Source: Thermoplasmata archaeon
Lineage (GTDB): Archaea > Thermoplasmatota > Thermoplasmata > Thermoplasmatales > GCA-001856825
Length of the DNA stretch: 20,315 bases
Direction of reading: 5' to 3'
Assembly: GCA_021793855.1 (NCBI GenBank)
Contig: JAJYRY010000007.1
Coordinates: 1-20,315 of the forward strand
Below are positions 14,901 to 20,315 of the stretch, piece after piece (within the stretch, counting starts at the first letter, position 1; the number at the start of each line of letters is the position of its first letter). Below the pieces are notes generated by a model. The model made no database searches and had not been told where the DNA came from. It saw nothing but the letters and a program-made list of their open reading frames with translations. Made by a program: the position numbers and the translations under genes.

Positions 14901-17900
14901 GGAGAGACCGGGTATGAGGCAGTAGGTCCCGTGCCAGAAGCCACAAAAGTATTAGACGAGGTGTATAGTGACCACGAATATTGTCCGGTTCCACCGGTTA
15001 CGGTGGAAGAGAGTGAGATCACTTGACCGCTGTCGATCTTTCCAGAAGAAGGTTCAGTTAAGATGGCCAAGGCTGGGTCCACCGTAACGGAAATCTTGCC
15101 TGAGGAGGCTGTTGCAGCGGGTGTCGAATCAGACGTAGTGCCTGAGTCTGTGAAAGTCACATATACCCCTGTATCCACAGACGAAAGCGTGTATGTAGCA
15201 GTCGGACCGGTTCCAGAAGCACCAGTTATTGGACCAGAAGAATCATACCACTGCCACGTGAAGGAGCCCGTGCCACCTGTAGCCGTTGAGGTAACAACAA
15301 TCGATTGCCCAGAATCTATCGTTGCTGACTGAGGTTGGACTGTTATTGAAGGATTAGAATCCACCACTATAAGTACTGAAGCAGTAATAACGAGATGCAG
15401 GGTAGTTCCCGTATCCGTGACGTTGAGCCACACTTTGTAGGTGCCGGGAGTGGTTTCTGAGAAGGAGTATGTGGATGACGTTCCAACTACGGTGGAACTG
15501 CTACCGATGGTCCAGGAGTAGATGTATGAGCCCGAGCCTCCACTCACTGTAGGCGTCAGTAGCATGCTTTGGGAAGAATCTATCGTTGCAGTCGACGGAG
15601 AGATAGTTACTGAAGGAGCCGCATTAACGATTATAGATATAGAAATCGGAGAGAGAGCATAATTAGGAGAGGTTCCTGTATCGGTCACGTTCAGCCATAT
15701 TGTGTAAGTTCCAATCGTCGATTCTGAAAAAGTATAGCTCGTTCCCGTACCCAAGATTGATTTACTTCCACCGAGCGTCCATGAATACGAGAATTGACCA
15801 GAGCCCCCTTGTGAAGTAGTAGTAAGAGGCAAGGACTGTGATTCATATATTGTCGCAGATGAGGGAGAGACGGAAACAGAAGGGGCAGAGTTCATGGTAA
15901 TAACTGCTACATCAGAAGTAACCGATTGCCCCGTTGAGTCCTTGAAAACAACATAATAACTTCCCGCTTGAACCGGGGTGAAGGTTGCTGTTGTACCGCT
16001 GCCTGATGCATCAGATATGGGGGTTCCACTATTAGTGGTTCCGGTATACCATTGCCAGGTAAATGACCCACTGCCGTACTCGACCATGGATGTCAGGGGA
16101 ATGGTGAATTGTTGGTCGGGATCAATGGAATAAGATTGGGGCTGCTCTGATATCAGAGGAGGTGAAACTACGGTAACAGTGACGTAAGAAGTTGAAGACG
16201 CTCCTGCAGCATCAGTTACCGTAAGGGTAACTGTATAAGTATTTGGCATCGTGAAAGTAAAGGTATTCCCGGGATTTGTTGACTGTGTCCATCCGGACGT
16301 TGGACTGACAGTATATGAATATGCGAAAGGAGAAGTTCCACCCTGAGTCTGATTTGTAAATGTTACAGAATTGCCGGAATCAATTTGAGTGACAGGGGAC
16401 GAAAGGGCAACGGATAGCTGGGGGCTGACCGTAACAGATATGGGAGTGGAATAAGCCACCGTTGACGAGCTGTCTGTAACCTTCAACTCAAAGAGCCAGG
16501 TCCCAGTAGTCGAAAGAGTACCGGTTGAGATAATGGAAGCAGAGAGATCGTTTGAAGTTGCAGGGAAAGAATTGCCAAGATCTACGTAGCTGGCGAAATT
16601 TGGTGGTTCTTCCAACCATTGACCAGTGTAGGGAGGAATGCCGCCATTTATAGATACCGCGGTGAGAGTGGTGGATTGTCCTTCATCTATGTTTGAAAAT
16701 CCATAAACCGCAACTGTTGCACTCAATAGAGCATTGATGGTGACCGTTTCAGTGAACGATACGGATACACCACTTGAGTCGGTTACAGTCACTGTGACGT
16801 CATAGGTTCCAGAAGTACTGAATGTTATCTGGTTTCCGGAAGTACTATAGCCGCTAGGGACAGGTTGCCCTGATGATGTGGAAACTGTCCATGAATAACT
16901 GAAGGGTGCTATCCCATAACCAGACTCAACTGTCGCATACAACGGAGTTCCAACTGTTGCCGTGGTTGGCGATATTGATATCGCAGAAGTCGTCAGAGGC
17001 AAAGACGGGTGCAGGACTATTATCTCTGCAGTGGCCACAGGGGCTAGTTTATGATTTTGGTCCTTAACAAACAGATAGAGATAATAGATCCCGTAGCTGG
17101 ATGGAATGTATGTGAAATTAGCTTTTGGAAGCGAGGTAGTGTTTTCCCTAGAAAATGAATGATGATCTTGTTGCCAATACGGGAAATTGGAAGTCACATA
17201 CCACGCGTATGTGTAAGGAGAGGCGCCCCCTGTCCAATTTGCATAAAAGGTTAGTTGTTCTCCAAGATCCGCACTTACCGTAGTTGGAGTAAGCGTGACC
17301 TGTGTGACACTGGGTTGATGACTCTCTCGTGAGTATATCTGTGATACGGCCATTACCCATGCTGAAGAACTCGCGCTGTTTACGAATAAGTAGACATAAT
17401 ACTGTCCGTTGTCACTGGGCGCGTAACTGAAAGTGGCAGAATTCCCATTAGTATAGTTGTAGGAATTCAATTGTAGGATGTACGGAGTGCTTATAGGCTC
17501 CTTTTTAACGACCATCCAGGCGTATGAGTACCCCGCCGTTCCTCCACTCCAGTTCCCAGTGAAGGTTATAGGAACTCCAGAGTCAGAGTCTGCATTGACA
17601 GAAGATGGAGATATTGTTACTGAAGTAACCCCTGGCGTGCCAGGGAGGAGAATTATTTGTGAATACCCGACCAGGAAATCTTTTTGGTTGTTATGTCCAT
17701 TGCTATCTGTCGGTGTCAAGTAGAGATACAAGTAGTAGATTCCATATGAACTATAAATGGGGTTAAAAGTGAAATCTGCAGACGTCGCATGGGTTGTATT
17801 GAAAGAGTTAATTTGATTGAACTCTTCCTTATAATACGACTTCCAGTTTATTGGGCTGTTTGTTATTTCCCAGGCGTAGTTGTAGGCATTAAAACTACCA

Positions 17901-18802
17901 GTCCAATTCCCTACAAAAGTAATGGGTTGACCGGTGTACATAACCGAAGTAGTTGGAGATAGGGTCACACTTTGAAGACCGGTTTGATAATTTTGGGAGC
18001 CCTGATCGTTTCCGTGTCTGTCTCCATTCTGATTATTCGTTACAGTAATTATTGAAGTGGCATTCAAACCAGCACCTGTGCCCGTTCCATTCACAGTCAG
18101 AAGAATCTTATAAGTTCCAGAGTGGTCGGGTGCGAAACTGAAACTGGCACCATTTCCGGTTGTGGAGCCTGTGTAATAGGTCAAATTGTGGTGGTTATCG
18201 TGAGAAAGGAATACCTGCCAGAGATAGGTAAATGGAGATGCCCCGCCCATCCAGCTACCCTGGAAATTAATGGACTGCCCTATGTAGAGACTGGATGAGG
18301 TAGGGGAAAGAGTGATAGAAGTGAGAGTATACGACTGGGTCAAATTGAATGTACTTCCAGTACTGGCATGGTCTAGTGATGTTATATTACTTTGATTCGT
18401 TGAAATCGCTGAGGCATTTGAACCAGGACTCGATGGAACGTTCAACTGGGATTGTAAATACTTTGAATTCTGTGCTAGATTAGAGGGAGCAGACAATCCG
18501 GATTTTGATAAATTAAGGTTTGTGGTTTGAGGGACAGCCGAAGCGGGCCATGTCTTAACCACCTTTCCGCTTTGAACTTTCTCGTAATAACTAGTGTTTA
18601 AACCGCCCACCCTGGTAGTCACTAGGTAGACGTGACTCCCACCTGATTTGGATTGGGAACTGGCACTAGGATAATAGACAGCACCAGAAAACGAAGAAAC
18701 AATCATAACAGTGACTATGATAAGCGCTACAGCTACGACTAATAACTTTGCGTACTTTTTGTATGACACTGGATTGGAAATTGCCGAAGAGTATAAAAAC
18801 AT
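11912..18802 (-). CDS. Giant PKD-repeat surface protein, N-terminal part
   Basis: The frame encodes 2,296 residues from ATG 18802. Residues 19-38 (KLLVVAVALIIVTVMIVSSF) form a signal or anchor helix. A Ser/Asn-rich linker leads to about 22 tandem PKD/Ig-like modules of 85-115 residues, recognised by YxYxW near the start, a GxYxxxVxVTD strand and a closing ITV(N/D). Modules 1-4 (about 158-585) are longer and carry His-rich loops such as HDNHHN (201-206) and DRHGND (261-266). After the last module comes a Gln-rich linker ending in AQEQKK, then eight unrelated residues and the stop. That tail begins exactly at an A10 run and looks like out-of-frame reading. Joined to the 8325-11939 frame the protein would be about 3,492 residues. 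The role is presumably cell surface, adhesion or glycan binding; this is inferred from domain type. A TATA-like element at 18829-18837 lies upstream. Confidence 0.88.
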   Translation of the reverse strand: MFLYSSAISNPVSYKKYAKLLVVAVALIIVTVMIVSSFSGAVYYPSASSQSKSGGSHVYLVTTRVGGLNTSYYEKVQSGKVVKTWPASAVPQTTNLNLSKSGLSAPSNLAQNSKYLQSQLNVPSSPGSNASAISTNQSNITSLDHASTGSTFNLTQSYTLTSITLSPTSSSLYIGQSINFQGSWMGGASPFTYLWQVFLSHDNHHNLTYYTGSTTGNGASFSFAPDHSGTYKILLTVNGTGTGAGLNATSIITVTNNQNGDRHGNDQGSQNYQTGLQSVTLSPTTSVMYTGQPITFVGNWTGSFNAYNYAWEITNSPINWKSYYKEEFNQINSFNTTHATSADFTFNPIYSSYGIYYLYLYLTPTDSNGHNNQKDFLVGYSQIILLPGTPGVTSVTISPSSVNADSDSGVPITFTGNWSGGTAGYSYAWMVVKKEPISTPYILQLNSYNYTNGNSATFSYAPSDNGQYYVYLFVNSASSSAWVMAVSQIYSRESHQPSVTQVTLTPTTVSADLGEQLTFYANWTGGASPYTYAWYVTSNFPYWQQDHHSFSRENTTSLPKANFTYIPSSYGIYYLYLFVKDQNHKLAPVATAEIIVLHPSLPLTTSAISISPTTATVGTPLYATVESGYGIAPFSYSWTVSTSSGQPVPSGYSTSGNQITFSTSGTYDVTVTVTDSSGVSVSFTETVTINALLSATVAVYGFSNIDEGQSTTLTAVSINGGIPPYTGQWLEEPPNFASYVDLGNSFPATSNDLSASIISTGTLSTTGTWLFELKVTDSSSTVAYSTPISVTVSPQLSVALSSPVTQIDSGNSVTFTNQTQGGTSPFAYSYTVSPTSGWTQSTNPGNTFTFTMPNTYTVTLTVTDAAGASSTSYVTVTVVSPPLISEQPQSYSIDPDQQFTIPLTSMVEYGSGSFTWQWYTGTTNSGTPISDASGSGTTATFTPVQAGSYYVVFKDSTGQSVTSDVAVITMNSAPSVSVSPSSATIYESQSLPLTTTSQGGSGQFSYSWTLGGSKSILGTGTSYTFSESTIGTYTIWLNVTDTGTSPNYALSPISISIIVNAAPSVTISPSTATIDSSQSMLLTPTVSGGSGSYIYSWTIGSSSTVVGTSSTYSFSETTPGTYKVWLNVTDTGTTLHLVITASVLIVVDSNPSITVQPQSATIDSGQSIVVTSTATGGTGSFTWQWYDSSGPITGASGTGPTATYTLSSVDTGVYVTFTDSGTTSDSTPAATASSGKISVTVDPALAILTEPSSGKIDSGQVISLSSTVTGGTGQYSWSLYTSSNTFVASGTGPTASYPVSPAATNSYYFKFTDTGVAQTASPAAKLNSATVAITVDPALTVSISPSSATVPLGQSQVFTSTTSGGSGQFSYSWTLGGSSNLVSVSNSYDFIESTVGSYTIWLNVTDTGTTLPYTISATVTVQVHTATLSVSFSYNTPSSGSGYLDLGESVTLSVTPTISGGISPYSYQWYLNGTSSTSTIGKSGGAVSGTVITNSFTPAGKGTYVFYLTISSYDGLLSTSGPITVTVYAPPSISIQPVSTMIDLGKSITLTSAITGGSSSFSWSLYTASGTLVSSGIGKTPSYKFSPQSNNTYYFSFTDTGVISGSNPTPTAKSSNAVITVNSDPSVTVLPVTIGSGKSATLTATAAGGSRTGYSFKWYSDSGLSNLVYSGNPFATPSLSITTTYYVTVVDSTGFVSTPASVVVTVVGSLTSSSITITPTTTDVGYPILASVSTGSGVSPYSYSWTITLYPSGSASGDYTTSGNGATFNTAGVYSATVTVKDSAGEIASLSKTITVNNIPSVTISPSTVSIDAGNSVTFSNTTSGGTGPMTYSWGYPGSAGITQSGNTFTFQNTGSFTVKLYFNDSLGASGFASSAVTVNTQPVIVYSSLNVTVSAPPIMDSGTATNIVITAVSGTGPYTAQLKEESPGSTTYSVVATTNQFSTLPENINTGTLTAIGQWHFVVTVTEVSNTGIFGTSSPITVTVTNPPASSAISISPTTTEVGSPITATMQPGYGTSPFTYVWSVTLSGGSASGDYSASGNQVTFNTAGTYSATVTIIDADGISASNVATITVNSQLSITISSITPTIIDKGQSVTFSNSVAGGLTPYTISYSVTSIGGGIKIGAYSVTGNVITFSLTGEYMVTSMVTDSLGKAVSSSNSITVTVNALPTVTLTASPASQTTIDTGNSVTFTNTTANGTQPYTYIWSYPSAQGITQSGNTFTFNNTGNFTITLTIVDAVGVVASSSVLITVNPSPIIVLQPGQSPNQQTSSQMMQGHQTLAQEQKKNLMPSKERQ
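11940..11949 (-). other. A10 homopolymer at the frameshift in the giant surface gene
   Basis: The minus strand reads C-A10-TCTAATGCC. With ten A's the frame from 18802 gives Q-K-K-N-L-M-P and stops at 11912. With eleven A's it gives Q-K-K-K-S-N-A-F-Q-G and continues through PKD modules to 8325. A run of eight would also restore the frame. The run is a slippery A-AAA-AAA type sequence. Sequencing error, slipped-strand phase variation, transcriptional slippage and -1 ribosomal frameshifting are all possible. Confidence 0.85.
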
Positions 18803-18828
18803 TTATAAGCAATGAACCAAAGTTAAGG

Positions 18829-18837
18829 TTAATTAAA
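18829..18837 (-). promoter_or_regulatory. TATA-like element of the giant surface gene
   Basis: The minus strand reads TTTAATTAA, centred 31 bases before ATG 18802, predicting a leader of only about five bases. A second AT motif (TTATAAATG) overlaps the start codon and could instead serve a downstream GTG at 18769, but that would shorten the N-terminus for no gain. Confidence 0.4.
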
Positions 18838-18918
18838 TCAATTCTTTAGTCTGAATAGGACAAATTCTTGTACATTCCAATCATCGAAAGTAGTCAGTAA
18901 CGTCCAAATTAAGATAAA

Positions 18919-18948
18919 GTCATGGGCGCCATCTGGTGCGGTCATGAC
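18919..18948. repeat. Imperfect hairpin with ATCT tetraloop
   Basis: An outer 6-bp stem (GTCATG with CATGAC) and an inner 5-bp stem (GCGCC with GGTGC, one G.T pair) enclose the loop ATCT, separated by one wobble pair and a short bulge. It is GC-rich compared with its surroundings and lies midway between two divergent surface protein promoters. It may be an operator, an RNA structure or a small RNA end; nothing further can be said. Confidence 0.4.
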
Positions 18949-19089
18949 TGAATTGATGCCTTAAAAAGAGAGCTAGAACCTAAGACTTGAATGTGCCTAG
19001 TAAGAAAGTGGAATTTTTTCTTTAAGGTTCTGGTCTCTCAGCATTATCAGTCCTGGTCTATTCTCGTTCAAAACTTTATTTTAACAAAA

Positions 19090-19097
19090 TTTAATAA
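19090..19097 (+). promoter_or_regulatory. TATA box supporting the GTG start at 19119
   Basis: TTTAATAA is centred about 26 bases before GTG 19119, the spacing of leaderless archaeal mRNAs. An in-frame stop at 19098-19100 excludes a longer N-terminus, so the GTG is the only start before the signal sequence. Confidence 0.45.
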
Positions 19098-19118
19098 TAG
19101 TTCACGCTATATAAGGAT

Positions 19119-20315
19119 GTGAAGGAAATTCGAAAGAAAATCACTCTTTTATCGGCACTGGCAGTGACATCATTTGTTCTTTTCTCTGCTCTAAGTTCTT
19201 CATTAATCATGACTGAGGGTACAACTGCTAACTTAGCTACTTCTCCAGTGGCAAACAGCTTGAACTACAACAGTTCTGCTTTGCCATCTGTTGCCCAAGC
19301 TCATATCGCCTATGAAAAAGGTCCAGGGAGCACTTTTGGTTCGTGGCAAAGCATTGGAAATCAACCCTTGGGTGAATCTCCATTTGTAGAGAGCCCAGTT
19401 GCCAAATTTACAGTGAACTTCACTGCTACCAATAAACCGAGCGGAGAGAGCTGGAGTGTCTATGTATATACAGATCTTGCACTTTCTGCACCAGATCTCC
19501 CTCTATACAACACTATCTATCATGAGTCAAATGGACTGATCTTTTCAAGTAGCGCAACATCCTCTAGTATCTCCGGGTCAATTGGAGCGGGTACATATTA
19601 TTACTATGCGGGTCCATCCTCAACTCTTTCTGGCCCTTATAAATTAATTATATCTGGGAACAGGTCTGTTTCAGTCCTTTTCCCAGTACTCCATAGCGCA
19701 ACATTTACTGAAACTGGCCTTCCCCCAGGAACCATATGGACCGTTTATGCTTCATCTAGCCAATCTAAAGGAAATATGACTATCCTATCAGAATCATCCA
19801 GCAACAATACCATATTAGCTTCTCTTCCCGACGGCTACTATAGTTTCGCATTTGGAACCGGTTCCACTGTGATTGAGTCCAACTCGTTTGCAATTTCTGG
19901 ATCGAACATAGACAAACAGATAAGTTTTCCAACTCTTTATCCAACCGTATTCCAGGAATCTGGCCTGACTGCTGGTTCATCCTGGCAACTATTTGGAGAA
20001 ACCACATCCCCTAATGCTCATTCGCTGAACACTTTCTTTGTCGATACAGCAAGTCAGTCTTCAATTACGATTTACCTTCCCGACGGAGTCTATTATTATC
20101 AGCCAACATTTGAACGGACTACTTTCACTGAACCTTCGTCCATCTATGTAAGTGGAAGCAGTCAGAATGTATCAATCAGCTTTCCCTCATTGACACGCTT
20201 TACAATTGATACTACGGGATTAGCTACAGGATTAAGTTGGCAGATCTCTGTTTACTCCAGCGACGGAACGATCTACGCTCAGAATTCCAGTTACAATTCA
20301 AACTTGACTCTGGAG
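19119..20315 (+). CDS. Secreted ESGLP-repeat surface protein, N-terminal part (runs off window)
   Basis: An open frame of 399 codons from GTG 19119 reaches the right edge of the window without a stop, so the protein is incomplete here. The N-terminus is a classic signal sequence: basic KEIRKK at 2-7, then a hydrophobic stretch ITLLSALAVTSFVLFSALSS to about residue 31. A Ser/Thr/Asn-rich segment follows. Repeats of the ESGLP type begin around residue 193 (SATFTETGLPPGTIWTVYA), 273 (TVFQESGLTAGSSWQLFG) and 360 (FTIDTTGLATGLSWQISV), with a looser copy near 104 (NFTATNKPSGESWSVYV). The spacing is about 80-87 residues and each copy has an LPDG-Y-Y turn in place of the PNGTYxY of the minus-strand proteins. 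No PKD module is seen in this part. An ATG at 19117 leads straight to a stop and cannot be the start. Confidence 0.85.
   Translation, partial: MKEIRKKITLLSALAVTSFVLFSALSSSLIMTEGTTANLATSPVANSLNYNSSALPSVAQAHIAYEKGPGSTFGSWQSIGNQPLGESPFVESPVAKFTVNFTATNKPSGESWSVYVYTDLALSAPDLPLYNTIYHESNGLIFSSSATSSSISGSIGAGTYYYYAGPSSTLSGPYKLIISGNRSVSVLFPVLHSATFTETGLPPGTIWTVYASSSQSKGNMTILSESSSNNTILASLPDGYYSFAFGTGSTVIESNSFAISGSNIDKQISFPTLYPTVFQESGLTAGSSWQLFGETTSPNAHSLNTFFVDTASQSSITIYLPDGVYYYQPTFERTTFTEPSSIYVSGSSQNVSISFPSLTRFTIDTTGLATGLSWQISVYSSDGTIYAQNSSYNSNLTLE

Larger units (their letters stand above)
18803..19118. other. 316-bp divergent intergenic region between two surface protein genes
   Basis: No protein is evident here. 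It carries the promoter of the giant gene on the left (TATA-like, 18829-18837), a strong imperfect hairpin at 18919-18948, and the promoter of the right-hand gene (19090-19097). A 7-bp inverted pair, AGAACCT near 18974 and AGGTTCT near 19025, is also present but may be chance. Confidence 0.5.

Noticed and set aside
5563..18000. Many open frames of 60-90 codons on the plus strand and in other minus frames opposite the large surface genes
   Set aside because: They are by-products of Ser/Thr/Gly/Val-rich codon composition. None shows a recognisable domain, and the surface frames are coherent throughout.
2122..19015. Shared string TAAGAAAGTGGA near 2129 and 19001
   Set aside because: A 12-base match between two AT-rich intergenic stretches is expected by chance in 20 kb, and the flanks do not match.
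19780..20007. 75-residue minus-strand frame opposite the right-hand surface gene
   Set aside because: It lies opposite a continuous 399-codon frame with signal peptide and repeats.

Overview
The window looks like a piece of an archaeal chromosome, most likely from Thermoplasmata. Four things point that way: very large secreted beta-sandwich proteins carrying the 'TFTESGLP-G--WYVN' repeat common in that group, a KaiC-like RecA-fold ATPase, archaeal TATA elements placed about 26 bases before start codons (leaderless mRNAs), and GGTG-type Shine-Dalgarno sequences where a leader exists. I saw no rRNA or tRNA gene, insertion sequence, phage gene or CRISPR array.

Layout. Bases 1-393 hold no gene. 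On the minus strand follow a GTP cyclohydrolase II gene (ribA, 394-1113) and a GNAT acetyltransferase gene (1357-1824), then a 0.5 kb non-coding stretch. Next come two divergent genes of unknown function (2384-3358 minus, 3412-4254 plus). They appear to be built from the same internally duplicated domain and share one centrally placed TATA box. Downstream of the plus-strand member is a KaiC-like ATPase with a restriction-endonuclease-like N-terminal domain (4414-5514 plus). From 5556 to the right edge the window is almost entirely cell-surface protein: an 864-residue membrane-anchored protein (5556-8150 minus), a giant PKD-repeat protein (8325-18802 minus), and the start of a third, divergent surface protein (19119 to the window end, plus).

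The main structural observation is that the giant surface gene is one gene in two frames. The reading frame from 18802 stops at 11912, but the other frame is open from 8325 to beyond a run of ten A's (minus strand, 11940-11949) and encodes the same kind of PKD modules right up to that run. One extra A, or a -1 shift on the run, would join the parts into a protein of about 3,492 residues with a signal or anchor helix, about 30 PKD/Ig-like modules, five ESGLP repeats, a C-terminal membrane helix and a basic tail. It may be a sequencing indel, a phase-variable tract or slippage. The break decides whether the product carries its C-terminal anchor.

The second point of interest is the 2.4-5.5 kb cluster, a candidate undescribed signalling or regulatory module: paralogous duplicated-domain proteins next to a KaiC-like ATPase that seems to have lost its catalytic Glu pair and carries a degenerate nuclease-fold domain. 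Function is not known; the links between these genes are inferred from position and sequence pattern only.
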